From ENR-C20 sp942493145 (GTDB lineage Bacteria; Bacillota; Clostridia; Acetivibrionales; DTU013), in NCBI GenBank assembly GCA_942493145.1, contig OW818679.1, positions 1,488,001-1,552,000 of the forward strand: a stretch of 64,000 nucleotides of DNA, written 5' to 3'. Shown here one piece after another: positions 15,405-23,741 of this stretch. The position numbers and the translations under genes were made by a program. Each line of letters opens with the position of its first letter. Within the stretch, counting starts at the first letter, position 1. Under the pieces are notes generated by a model. It was not told the DNA's origin and made no database searches. It saw nothing but the letters and a program-made list of their open reading frames with translations.

Positions 15405-16418
15405 ATGTCAGGAGTTGTTGAGTGGTTATTGCGCGGGGATCCATGGGTTGAATACCGTACCAGGCTGGATCTGCTGGGACAGATGGAAAGCGACGGGGAA
15501 GTTTCAGATGCGAGGGAAAGGATGTTGGCTCATCCGGCAATAAAGGCCATGATCACCTCCTTTTCCAATTGGGAAAGTGAGGTCGTGTCCAATCACAAGG
15601 GTGCAGGGCTGCTAATACATAAACTGGCCTTTCTCGCCGATATCGGCATGAAAACAGGTGATCCCGGCATGAAGGCCTTAGTCGACAAGGTTCTCGAACA
15701 TAAGGATGAGAGTGGTATAATAAAAGTAATTGTGAATGTACCCGTGCATTTCGGGGGAACAGGCCGGAATGAATGGGGATGGGCGCTGTGTGACACGCCA
15801 TCCGTATTTTATTCACTTGTAAAGATGGGGATGCTGAATGAGCCTGCGATAATTGACGGGGTGAGGAGTCTGACAGCCCTGGCAATGCATAAAGGTGACA
15901 AAGGAAGCAACAGCGGTAATGCCAGTAACGGCTGGCCATGTGCCGTATCAGCCGAACTCGGTAAATTCCGTGGTCCCGGAAAAAAGGAAGACCCATGTCC
16001 ATACGCCACACTGCTAATGGTCAGGCTGCTCTCCCAGATGACCGAATTCAGGGATAGCGATGAATGCCGCAAGGGGGCCGGGTGCCTGATGGAACTTTGG
16101 AATGCAAGCAGGGAGAAGCATCCATACCTATTTCATATGGGAACGGATTTCAGAAAGCTAAAAGCGCCATTTGTATGGTATGATATACTTCATGTCGCAG
16201 ATGTTCTTTCGCAGCTCGAATGGCTGAAAGACGATCAGGGGCTTCATGAAATGGCAGACATTATTAGCGGACGAACAGACTCTGAAGGCCGCTACACTCC
16301 ACAATCGGAGTGGAAGGCATGGAACGGCTGGGAATTCGGCCAGAAGAAACAACCCTCGCAATGGCTGACTTTTTTAGCATTGAGGATATTGAAACGTTTA
16401 GGGAGGCAAACTTATTGA
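15405..16418 (+). CDS. Conserved hypothetical, possible alpha/alpha-toroid protein
   Basis: 337 aa, soluble, no signal or membrane helix. It begins WLLRGDPWVEYRTRLDLLG and contains tryptophan- and Cys-containing segments (NASNGWPCAVSAELGKFRGPG, KKEDPCPYATLLMVRLLSQ, FVWYDILHVADVLSQL). The regular helical repeats and 'GWP' style motifs resemble prenyltransferase/squalene-cyclase-like alpha/alpha barrels, but no catalytic DXDD or QW repeat is obvious. Placed 3 nt after the glycosylase and overlapping the Nudix start by 4 nt (TTGA), it is in the same operon and may belong to the damage response. Function unknown. Confidence 0.7.
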   Translation: MSGVVEWLLRGDPWVEYRTRLDLLGQMESDGEVSDARERMLAHPAIKAMITSFSNWESEVVSNHKGAGLLIHKLAFLADIGMKTGDPGMKALVDKVLEHKDESGIIKVIVNVPVHFGGTGRNEWGWALCDTPSVFYSLVKMGMLNEPAIIDGVRSLTALAMHKGDKGSNSGNASNGWPCAVSAELGKFRGPGKKEDPCPYATLLMVRLLSQMTEFRDSDECRKGAGCLMELWNASREKHPYLFHMGTDFRKLKAPFVWYDILHVADVLSQLEWLKDDQGLHEMADIISGRTDSEGRYTPQSEWKAWNGWEFGQKKQPSQWLTFLALRILKRLGRQTY

Positions 16419-17080
16419 ATATGGATTATCTGTCCAAGATTAAGGGAAAACTGCCGTTGGTGCCCGGTATCAATGGAAGGGATGAAGTGATAAATTCTGC
16501 GGTAATGCTATTGCTGATACCTGCAGGAGACGAGTACCACCTGCTTTTTGAAAAGAGGGCCAGGCATATAATGCAGGCAGGAGAGATATGCTTCCCCGGA
16601 GGCAGGTTTGACACGGAAAAAGACAGTGATACCCTGATGACAGCCCTGAGGGAGACGTCGGAGGAACTGGGCATACCCGAGGACAAAATCAGGGTGATGG
16701 GAAGGCTTGACACAATAGTGGCCATAATGGGCCAGGTTATAGACGTATATGTCGGTGTTACTGAGATTGGCATTGATGGTATGCATTACGACCAGAATGA
16801 GGTGGAGAAGATATTTTCAATACCTGTTTCGTATTTTGAGAATAAAGGCCCTGAGAAATATCAGACCATGATAAAGTCATATCCGTCCTACATTGATGAG
16901 GCGAACGGCGAGGAGATAGTCCTGCTGCCATCTGGAGAGCTGGGCCTGCCTGAAAGATATGAGAAACCATGGGGAGGCTTCAAATATAATGTGTTTGCTT
17001 ACAGGACTTCTGAGGGCACAATCTGGGGCGTAACTGCAAGGATGATCATCGATTTCATAAAAAAGACAAAGCAGGAATAG
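16415..17080 (+). CDS. Nudix hydrolase, CoA-pyrophosphatase-like
   Basis: 221 aa from TTG at 16415, which overlaps the preceding TGA and has GGGAGG 8 nt upstream; an ATG at 16421 is possible. The Nudix region CFPGGRFDTEKDSDTLMTAL followed by RETSEELGI (about residues 60-90) has the REtsEElG core. The spacing GGR-x5-D-x6-ALRE is like the CoA/ADP-ribose branch (NudL) rather than MutT. It hydrolyses nucleoside diphosphate-X compounds, so it may clean CoA or oxidised nucleotides. Operon with the glycosylase gives a repair or housecleaning theme. Confidence 0.88.
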   Translation: MNMDYLSKIKGKLPLVPGINGRDEVINSAVMLLLIPAGDEYHLLFEKRARHIMQAGEICFPGGRFDTEKDSDTLMTALRETSEELGIPEDKIRVMGRLDTIVAIMGQVIDVYVGVTEIGIDGMHYDQNEVEKIFSIPVSYFENKGPEKYQTMIKSYPSYIDEANGEEIVLLPSGELGLPERYEKPWGGFKYNVFAYRTSEGTIWGVTARMIIDFIKKTKQE

Positions 17081-17118
17081 CGCCAGACAAATATTAAAAT
17101 GAATTGGAGTTCCATACT

Positions 17119-18924
17119 GTGCCAAAAAACCAGATATTAAAACAATATTTCGGGTATGTTAGTTTTAGAGAAGGACAAGAGGAATTAATCGATAGCATTT
17201 TCAGAGGAAAAGATGTAATGGGTATAATGCCGACAGGAGCTGGTAAATCAATATGTTTTCAAGTGCCTGCACTTATGCTTGATGGGATAACCCTTGTAGT
17301 ATCTCCTCTCATTTCTCTAATGAAGGATCAAGTGCAAGCGCTTGTCGCAAATGGCGTTCCTGCGGCTTTTATCAACTCAACACTTAATTATAATCAAACT
17401 ACAAAAGCTATAGAAAACGCCAAAAACGGTAAGTACAAAATTATATATATAGCACCGGAAAGACTGGATACCCCTGAGTTTTTAGAGTTTTCACAAAATG
17501 CCTATATATCAATGGTAACAGTGGATGAGGCGCATTGTGTATCTCAATGGGGACAAAATTTCAGGCCAAGTTATCTGAAAATCAGGGAATTTATTGAAAG
17601 ACTGCCCAAAAGGCCGGTAATATCAGCGTTTACTGCAACAGCAACAAGTGAGGTCAAAGAGGATATTATAAGCATTTTAAAATTGAATCAGCCTTTTGTC
17701 ATGGCAACAGGATTTAATCGTGAGAACTTATATTTTGAGGTGCAAAAACCAATTGACAAGTATAAGGCTGTCATAAAATATTTACAGGACAATCCGAATA
17801 AAAGCGGTATAATATACTGCTCCACACGAAAAACCGTAGAAGAAGTTTGCAGCAATTTAATTGGAGATAATTTCAATGCAACCCGATACCATGCGGGATT
17901 GACTGAAAATGAGCGGACAAAAAATCAGGATGATTTTTTATTTGATAGAAAGACGATAATGATTGCTACCAACGCGTTTGGAATGGGAATTGATAAAAGT
18001 AATGTATCTTTTGTCATCCATTATAACATGCCTAAAAACTTGGAGAGCTATTATCAGGAGGCGGGAAGAGCAGGCCGGGATGGAACTTCCGCAGATTGTA
18101 TTCTGTTATATGGCGGGCAGGATGTTATAACCAACCAGTTTTTAATAGATAATACCAATGATAATAATGATTTAGACCCGGAAATTTTGGAGCAGGTGAA
18201 AGAAAAGGATAGAGAGCGCCTGAAACAAATGACCTATTATTGTCATAGCTTTGATTGTTTAAGAGAATACATATTGAGATATTTTGGTGACAGGACTGCA
18301 AATTTTTGTGATAATTGCAGCAACTGCAATACAAATTTTGAGGAAATAGATATTACGGAACATGCCCAAAAAATACTGTCCTGTATTTCAACAATGAATC
18401 AAAGATACGGAATAAAAATGGTGATTGATACTCTGCGGGGAAGTAAGTCTGAAAAAGTATTGAAATTTGGCCTGGATAAAACTAAAACATATGGCAGCAT
18501 GTCAGGAGTGCAAGAAAAGCGGGTTCGTGAGATTATTAATTATCTGGTGCTAAATGAATATCTCATGCTTACAAATTCTGAATTTCCAGTAGTAAAGTTA
18601 ACCCCAAGGTCAAGAGATGTGATATTTGACGGGGAGAAATTAACAATGAAAATCGCAAAAGAACAACGAGTAGAAACGAAAGCTGCGAAACAAAAAGCGG
18701 CAGTAAATAATGACTTGTTTAAAAAGCTGAAAGAACTTAGATTTAAACTGGCTCAAGAAAAAAAGGTCCCTGCATTTGTAATATTTTCAGATGCAACACT
18801 TGTAGACATGTGCAGCAGAATGCCAACAAATGATGCCGGGTTTTTAGAAGTGTCGGGTGTTGGTAAAATAAAACTGGAGGCGTATGGGGAAGAATTCATG
18901 AGGGTTATAAAGAACTTCGATTAA
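17119..18924 (+). CDS. recQ: ATP-dependent DNA helicase RecQ
   Basis: 601 aa from GTG at 17119 (GGAG 9 nt upstream; an earlier in-frame TTG at 17104 lies before that RBS). Superfamily 2 3'-5' helicase acting in recombination and fork repair. Walker A MPTGAGKS at about residues 38-45, DEAH box VDEAHCVSQWG, motif VI EAGRAGRDG, RecQ-Ct zinc cluster CHSFDCLREY...CDNCSNC and a C-terminal HRDC domain ending near GVGKIKLEAYGEEF. The base composition is visibly more AT-rich (AAA, AAT, TTT codons) than the flanking genes, which could mean transfer or simply a different expression class. No LexA box was found directly upstream. Confidence 0.96.
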   Translation: MPKNQILKQYFGYVSFREGQEELIDSIFRGKDVMGIMPTGAGKSICFQVPALMLDGITLVVSPLISLMKDQVQALVANGVPAAFINSTLNYNQTTKAIENAKNGKYKIIYIAPERLDTPEFLEFSQNAYISMVTVDEAHCVSQWGQNFRPSYLKIREFIERLPKRPVISAFTATATSEVKEDIISILKLNQPFVMATGFNRENLYFEVQKPIDKYKAVIKYLQDNPNKSGIIYCSTRKTVEEVCSNLIGDNFNATRYHAGLTENERTKNQDDFLFDRKTIMIATNAFGMGIDKSNVSFVIHYNMPKNLESYYQEAGRAGRDGTSADCILLYGGQDVITNQFLIDNTNDNNDLDPEILEQVKEKDRERLKQMTYYCHSFDCLREYILRYFGDRTANFCDNCSNCNTNFEEIDITEHAQKILSCISTMNQRYGIKMVIDTLRGSKSEKVLKFGLDKTKTYGSMSGVQEKRVREIINYLVLNEYLMLTNSEFPVVKLTPRSRDVIFDGEKLTMKIAKEQRVETKAAKQKAAVNNDLFKKLKELRFKLAQEKKVPAFVIFSDATLVDMCSRMPTNDAGFLEVSGVGKIKLEAYGEEFMRVIKNFD

Positions 18925-18945
18925 TAGCTGAAGGAGGATATTGGT

Positions 18946-19347
18946 ATGGAAAGAACGCTTGTAATTTTGAAGCCGGATGCAGTCAAAAGAAAGCTGACAG
19001 GAGAAATCATAAGCAGGTTTGAAAAAAAGAATCTTGAAATTGCAGGAATAAAACTGGCAATAATCAGCAGGGAAACGGCAGAAGAACACTATGCACATAT
19101 CAAACTAAAACCCTTATATGCTGAAATGATTGACTATATGACATCTTCACCTTCAATGATTTTAATTATCAGTGGGGAAAAGGTTATTGAGGTTGTCAGA
19201 AACATGATAGGAAAAACATATTCATTTGAAGCGCAACCTGGAACAATCCGAGGTGATTATGGGTTGCATCTTTACGAAAACCTGGTACATGCTTCTGACT
19301 CAACAGAAAGTGCGGAAATAGAAATCAAGAGGTTTTACTGCGATTAG
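18946..19347 (+). CDS. ndk: Nucleoside diphosphate kinase
   Basis: 133 aa. Transfers the gamma phosphate from NTPs to NDPs through a phosphohistidine. N-terminal ERTLVILKPDAVKR, IISRFEKK and the active-site segment NLVHASDSTESAEIEI with the catalytic His are present, as is RGDYG. It is about 15 residues shorter than B. subtilis Ndk but has the whole core. An AAGGAGG RBS sits before the ATG and the gene follows recQ by 21 nt. Like recQ it is AT-rich relative to the flanks, so the two probably travel as one unit. Confidence 0.95.
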   Translation: MERTLVILKPDAVKRKLTGEIISRFEKKNLEIAGIKLAIISRETAEEHYAHIKLKPLYAEMIDYMTSSPSMILIISGEKVIEVVRNMIGKTYSFEAQPGTIRGDYGLHLYENLVHASDSTESAEIEIKRFYCD

Positions 19348-19374
19348 AAATCAATTTTTGGACAGAAAAAGGGT

Positions 19375-19418
19375 GGGGCTGTAATCAAAACCTTGGTTTT
19401 GATTGTGAATACAGCCCC
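19375..19418. terminator. Long hairpin between ndk and cotJC
   Basis: GGGGCTGTAATCAAAACC (19375-19392) pairs with GGTTTTGATT then ACAGCCCC (19395-19418) with a small internal bulge. It lies between convergent genes. The T-tract is missing on both strands, so termination is likely but not certain. Confidence 0.6.
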
Positions 19419-19434
19419 ACGAACATTGTTAAAC

Positions 19435-20100
19435 CTATTTCATATAAGGCGTGGCTGCAGCATTGACATTGCCTACGCCTTGATTATTCATATTGCTGCC
19501 CAAGACTCCGTTATTCATGTTTGCGTTCATATAGTATTTCTTCTCGGCAAGTTTATCCTGCACCAGTCTCAAAGTTTCTCCAAAACGCTGGAAATGTACC
19601 ACTTCGCGTTCCCTGAGAAATCTGAGGGGATCGAGGAGATCGGGATCATCCGTAAGATTCATAAGGTTTTCATAGGTAGCCCGTGCTTTCTGTTCGGCGG
19701 CAAGATCCTCTGTAAGGTCGGCAATGACGTCGCCCTTTGATTGAATATATGCTGCTGTGAATGCATTGCCAGCGGCGCTCATCGGATAGATCGCATGATC
19801 ATGATCGGTGTAGTGGGCGCCAAGCCCGGCCTTTTCAAGCTCCTTTGCGGGAACCCCCTTGGTGAGCTGATGGACCATGGAGCCTACCATTTCCAGATGG
19901 GCAAGTTCCTCTGTGCCTATGTCATTCAACGTAGCTTTTGCAACCTCGGTCGGCATGCTGAAACGCTGGCTCAGGTATCTAATCGATGCCGCCATCTCTC
20001 CGTCCGGCCCGCCATACTGGGAAATTATATATTTCGCCATTTTTGGATTAGGTGTTTTTATCTTTATTGGATATTCTAACTTTTTTTCATAAATCCACAT
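19435..20100 (-). CDS. cotJC: Spore coat protein CotJC, manganese-catalase family
   Basis: 221 aa. Member of the manganese catalase (ferritin-like) fold. The di-metal ligands are seen in MAASIRYLSQRF, GTEELAHLEMVG and, further on, the helix with EQKARATYENL and EREVVHFQRFGE. CotJC proteins coat Bacillus and Clostridium endospores and some have catalase activity. It is the last gene of the cotJA-cotJB-cotJC operon, 38 nt after cotJB, with an AGGAGG RBS. Expression is expected in the mother cell. Confidence 0.95.
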   Translation of the reverse strand: MWIYEKKLEYPIKIKTPNPKMAKYIISQYGGPDGEMAASIRYLSQRFSMPTEVAKATLNDIGTEELAHLEMVGSMVHQLTKGVPAKELEKAGLGAHYTDHDHAIYPMSAAGNAFTAAYIQSKGDVIADLTEDLAAEQKARATYENLMNLTDDPDLLDPLRFLREREVVHFQRFGETLRLVQDKLAEKKYYMNANMNNGVLGSNMNNQGVGNVNAAATPYMK

Positions 20101-20138
20101 TCACAAAACCTCCTTTCATTTTGTCTGCCATTCCCCGA

Positions 20139-20405
20139 TCACTGAGCATCCCACGGCCAGGGATTGTCGATCCACGGCCACGGGTATGAATTGGATGCGC
20201 CGGCAGTTATAGGCCCATAGATCCTTTCAAAATTCTCTCTTAGCACTTTGGCCCTTTTGGCAGTATTGATGAAAATCATAAGGGCCCTCTGGTCATAAGG
20301 GTGGGTATTAAGATAGAGGTTGAGGTCGGTTGCGGTAAAGTCCGCTGCCATTACTTCTCTCAACATCCTAGCACGAGTTTCGTCCATATCGACACCTCCA
20401 ATCAC
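20139..20405 (-). CDS. cotJB: Spore coat protein CotJB
   Basis: 88 aa. Conserved helical CotJB core (MLREVMAADFTATDLNLYLN, HPYDQRALMIFINTAKRAK) and a proline/tryptophan-rich tail (YPWPWIDNPWPWDAQ). It overlaps cotJA by 4 nt (ATGA), so the two are coupled. It is required with CotJA and CotJC for the CotJ coat complex in Bacillus; the biochemical role is not known. Confidence 0.93.
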   Translation of the reverse strand: MIGGVDMDETRARMLREVMAADFTATDLNLYLNTHPYDQRALMIFINTAKRAKVLRENFERIYGPITAGASNSYPWPWIDNPWPWDAQ

Positions 20406-20662
20406 TCATCAATGGAATATTCCGGATCCATGCCGTAAGGCGTGTCCAGTTCCGGGAAAATGGTACCCTGTACAAGTCCGGTTTCCGGCGGATACAGGCA
20501 CATCAGGCATTGAAAAGGCACATATGCATGCGCCAACTTAGCGTTTACAATAGGTGCGGGGTTGTAATACTGGGACTTGCAAGCCTCAAAGTCAACATTG
20601 GCGCCCATTTCACCCATGTTGTTGTCATAATCCATAATGTTCATGTTGTTATCATTATTCAT
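20402..20662 (-). CDS. cotJA: Spore coat protein CotJA-like
   Basis: 86 aa. N-terminal Asn/Met/Gly-rich repeats (NNDNNMNIMDYDNNMGEMG) precede the conserved CotJA core with ANVDFEACKSQYYNP, AKLAHAYVPFQCLMCLYPPETGLVQGTIFPEL. The core and Pro/Cys pattern identify the family. GGGAGG precedes the ATG on the minus strand. First gene of the cotJABC operon. Confidence 0.9.
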   Translation of the reverse strand: MNNDNNMNIMDYDNNMGEMGANVDFEACKSQYYNPAPIVNAKLAHAYVPFQCLMCLYPPETGLVQGTIFPELDTPYGMDPEYSIDE

Positions 20663-20694
20663 AAGGTTTCCTCCCGTTTGTCAGGTTTCATATT

Positions 20695-20720
20695 ATTGTA
20701 TTCAAGTTGACATAAATATG
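20695..20720 (-). promoter_or_regulatory. Possible SigE-type promoter of cotJABC
   Basis: On the minus strand CATATT (20720-20715) and AATACAAT (20702-20695), close to SigE -35 and -10 forms (ATATT, CATACAAT), located about 33 nt before the cotJA ATG. The spacer (12 nt) is about two shorter than usual, so this is tentative. Confidence 0.3.
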
Positions 20721-20844
20721 TTCTTATTGGGAGGTCCAGGCTAAATAAGGTTTGTTGGTTTGTCGGACTGGTTTGTTGCGGTTTGTCGGTATTTGCTACT
20801 TCTTGCTCAATGTGATGGCCTGGCCGTAATTGGAAACAAAATTA

Positions 20845-20873
20845 TTTACTTTTAGTTATCCATATGGTAAAAT
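20845..20873 (+). promoter_or_regulatory. SigA-type promoter of rpsO
   Basis: TTTACT (20845-20850), 17-nt spacer, TAAAAT (20868-20873). It yields a leader of about 100 nt with GCGGTTTC/GACCGGTTACC pairing segments, a plausible S15 autoregulation site, though the fold was not computed. Confidence 0.65.
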
Positions 20874-20981
20874 ACATCTGCTATTGAAATCGACACATAA
20901 TAGCAGTAGAACCATAAGCGCGGTTTCTGGACACTCCGACCGGTTACCATGCTTTTGGGGTTAAATTATAAGGAGGCATTT

Positions 20982-21245
20982 ATGGTAAAGGATTTAAAGA
21001 CCGAAATTATCGAAAAGTACAAAATGCACGAGGGCGACACAGGTTCACCTGAAGTGCAGGTTGCTATCCTCACTGAAAGGATCAACCATCTGAACGAACA
21101 TCTTAAGTTCCACAAAAAGGATCATCACTCAAGAAGAGGCCTTTTGAAAATGGTCGGACAGAGAAGGGGTATGCTGAAATACCTGCAGGAAAATAACATT
21201 GAGAGATACCGTGTTATTATTGAAAAGCTCGGTTTGAGAAAGTAA
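20982..21245 (+). CDS. rpsO: 30S ribosomal protein S15
   Basis: 87 aa, start chosen at ATG 20982 because AAGGAGG lies 5-6 nt upstream; a 33-nt longer frame upstream is not needed. Contains the S15 signatures GDTGSPEVQVAILTERINHLNEHLK, HKKDHHSRRGLLKMVGQRR and YLQENNIERY. It binds 16S rRNA at the central domain junction. The order rpsO-pnp is the common bacterial arrangement. The leader may mediate feedback by S15. Confidence 0.97.
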   Translation: MVKDLKTEIIEKYKMHEGDTGSPEVQVAILTERINHLNEHLKFHKKDHHSRRGLLKMVGQRRGMLKYLQENNIERYRVIIEKLGLRK

Positions 21246-21277
21246 AGTTAAAACTGTGCAATTAAAGGAACTAATGG

Positions 21278-21306
21278 TGAGCGGATAAAACCGCTCATTA
21301 TTTTTA
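21278..21306 (+). terminator. Intrinsic terminator after rpsO
   Basis: TGAGCGG (21278-21284) with CCGCTCA (21291-21297), loop ATAAAA, followed by TTATTTTTAAT. Confidence 0.8.
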
Positions 21307-21523
21307 ATAAATAATGTTATAATATGATTAGCTGCAGAAATAAAAAAGTCAACATAAGTGCGGCAGCAGAGAACAGAGACTGGAGCTCGGATTCAGCGCC
21401 AAAAGGGTTGGGCGCGGGGAGAGAAGCTTGCTATTCAAACAGCGAATGCGGTTTCCAGTGTCCGTTTTCTGCAAACTGCACATTGACTGAACTGCAGTAT
21501 ATTGCAGAAGGAGGAATTTTTTA
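21307..21523 (+). promoter_or_regulatory. pnp promoter and leader region
   Basis: A TATAAT (about 21318-21323) without a convincing -35 precedes a leader of about 200 nt. The leader contains GCGCC...GGCGC (near 21396-21418) and other G/C-rich pairing blocks, and ends with an AAGGAGG RBS. pnp leaders are regulatory in other bacteria; no known class was recognised here. Confidence 0.5.
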
Positions 21524-23635
21524 ATGGGTAAAAATTTTAGTATGGAACTTGCGGGAAGAACTCTCACAGTTGAAACAGGAGAGCTTGCACAGCTGGCAAA
21601 TGGAGCGGTACTTGTAAGATACGGTGAAACCGTAGTGCTTTCAACCGCCACAGCTTCAAATTCACCAAGATCGGGGATAGACTTTTTCCCTCTCAGCGTT
21701 GATTATGAAGAAAAACTCTATTCGGTAGGTAAAATTCCCGGAAGCTTTATGAGAAGGGAAGGAAAACCCGCAGATAAGGCAGTACTGGTATCCAGGGTTA
21801 TAGACAGGCCTATCCGCCCGTTGTTCCCCAAGGATCTCAGAAACGATGTAGCCGTAGTAAATACAGTTATGTCGGTCGATCAGGATAATACTCCGGAGAT
21901 TGCAGCAATGATAGGCACTTCAATTGCTATAAGCATTTCCGATATACCCTTCAACGGCCCAATAGGTGGCATAATAATCGGGCTTGTTGACGGAGAAATA
22001 GTATTCAACCCCAACGAAGAACAAAGAGCAAAGAGCGAAATGTACGTAACCCTTGCAGCTACTGCTGAAAAAATCACCATGATTGAAGCCGGAGCAAATC
22101 AAGTATCCGAAGAGATTATGTTGGATGCCATAATAAAGGGCCATGAAGTCATCAAGCAGGTAGTTGCATTTATAAATGGAATAGTCGCAGAAATTGGAAA
22201 ACCGAAATTCGAATATAAGTCATCAGAAGTGCCGGAAGAGCTTTTTGCCGACGTTAAGGCTATTGCATACGAGGGCATGCGCGAAGCTGTACTTGCAACC
22301 GATAAGACAGTAAGGGATGTCAAGGTTGCAAAACTTACCGAGGAAGTAAATGCCAAGCTTGGTGAAAAATATCCCGAAATGACGGCAGTAATCGGTGAAG
22401 CTATATATAAGCTCGAAAAGAAGGTTGTCAGAGAATACATCCTGGTTGAAGGAAAGCGTGTTGACGGCAGAAGGCTTGATGAAATAAGACCCTTGAGCGC
22501 TGCTGTTTCACTGCTGCCGCGTGCTCATGGTTCAGGCCTGTTCCAGAGGGGACAGACACAGGTGCTTACAATTTGTACACTTGGCGGACTTGGCGAAGCA
22601 CAGATACTTGATGGTATAGATCCTGAAGAAGATAAAAGGTACATGCACCATTACAACTTCCCTGGCTACAGCGTAGGTGAAGCAAAGACAAACAGAGGCG
22701 CCGGAAGAAGGGAAATCGGCCATGGAGCACTTGCTGAAAGGGCGTTGGAACCGGTCATCCCGACTGAACAGGAATTCCCTTATACACTCAGGCTTGTATC
22801 CGAAGTCCTGATGTCAAACGGTTCCACATCCCAGGGCAGCGTTTGTGGAAGCACTCTTGCGCTTATGGATGCCGGAGTACCTATAAAGGCACCGGTAGCA
22901 GGAATTTCTGCTGGTCTTGTTATTGATGAAAAAAATCCAGAGAAGTTCATTACATTCATGGATATACAGGGAATTGAAGACTTCTTTGGTGACATGGACT
23001 TCAAGGTTGCAGGCACAAAGAAAGGCATAACTGCAATTCAAATGGATATCAAGGTAGATGGTCTTAACTATGAAATCATAAGGCAGGCTTTCGAGCTTAC
23101 CAAAAATGGCAGAAACCAGATACTTGACGAAGTTATGATACCTTGTATAGCAGCTCCAAGAGAGAAGCTCTCTCAGTACGCTCCAAAAGTTTACACAATG
23201 AACATCGATCCCGACAAGATCAGAGACGTAATTGGTTCCGGCGGAAAAGTCATCAACAAGATTATTGCTGAAACCGGCGTCAAAATCGATATCGAAGATG
23301 ACGGAAGGGTTTTCATTGCAACCTCTGATGAGAAATCTGCAACAAGGGCTATACAGATTATCGAAGCTATTACAAAGGAAGTCCAGATGGGACAGGTATT
23401 CACGGGTAAGGTTACAAGGATTATGACATTTGGCGCATTTGTCGAATTTGCACCAGGCAAGGAAGGACTTGTACACATTTCCAAGCTTGATACCAAGAGG
23501 GTCAACAAGGTTGAGGATGTTGTAAGTGTAGGTGATGAGATCCTTGTAAAGGTTGTGGAAGTTGACAAACAGGGACGCATAAACCTGTCCAGGAAAGATG
23601 CGATGCCCAACAATGAAGCTGAAGTGAATCAATAG
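21524..23635 (+). CDS. pnp: Polyribonucleotide nucleotidyltransferase (PNPase)
   Basis: 703 aa. 3'-5' phosphorolytic exoribonuclease and component of RNA decay. Two RNase PH-like domains (about 10-215 and 310-540; second one with GRREIGHGALAERALEPVIP), a helical linker, then a KH domain (IGSGGKVINKIIAETG, about 565-580) and an S1 domain (about 620-690, GKVTRIMTFGAFVEFAPGKEGLVHISKL). Length is the standard 700. RBS AAGGAGG is 7 nt before the ATG. It follows rpsO but has an intervening terminator and its own leader. Confidence 0.98.
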   Translation: MGKNFSMELAGRTLTVETGELAQLANGAVLVRYGETVVLSTATASNSPRSGIDFFPLSVDYEEKLYSVGKIPGSFMRREGKPADKAVLVSRVIDRPIRPLFPKDLRNDVAVVNTVMSVDQDNTPEIAAMIGTSIAISISDIPFNGPIGGIIIGLVDGEIVFNPNEEQRAKSEMYVTLAATAEKITMIEAGANQVSEEIMLDAIIKGHEVIKQVVAFINGIVAEIGKPKFEYKSSEVPEELFADVKAIAYEGMREAVLATDKTVRDVKVAKLTEEVNAKLGEKYPEMTAVIGEAIYKLEKKVVREYILVEGKRVDGRRLDEIRPLSAAVSLLPRAHGSGLFQRGQTQVLTICTLGGLGEAQILDGIDPEEDKRYMHHYNFPGYSVGEAKTNRGAGRREIGHGALAERALEPVIPTEQEFPYTLRLVSEVLMSNGSTSQGSVCGSTLALMDAGVPIKAPVAGISAGLVIDEKNPEKFITFMDIQGIEDFFGDMDFKVAGTKKGITAIQMDIKVDGLNYEIIRQAFELTKNGRNQILDEVMIPCIAAPREKLSQYAPKVYTMNIDPDKIRDVIGSGGKVINKIIAETGVKIDIEDDGRVFIATSDEKSATRAIQIIEAITKEVQMGQVFTGKVTRIMTFGAFVEFAPGKEGLVHISKLDTKRVNKVEDVVSVGDEILVKVVEVDKQGRINLSRKDAMPNNEAEVNQ

Positions 23636-23653
23636 AAATACAATGAAATTATC

Positions 23654-23706
23654 GGACGGTTTTAAAGCTCAAGAACTGGGTTTGTGAAACCGTCCTCTTT
23701 TTTTAA
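23654..23706 (+). terminator. Intrinsic terminator after pnp
   Basis: GGACGGTTT (23654-23662) pairs with AAACCGTCC (23687-23695), then a T-tract of TCTTTTTTTT. Confidence 0.85.
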
Positions 23707-23741
23707 AGGCAGGATTATATTTTGCATTATATGGAGGGCTT

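Noticed and set aside
21324..21524. A 66-codon Cys-containing frame in the pnp leader
   Set aside because: No RBS, starts inside the -10 region and lies in a structured leader; coding signal is weak.
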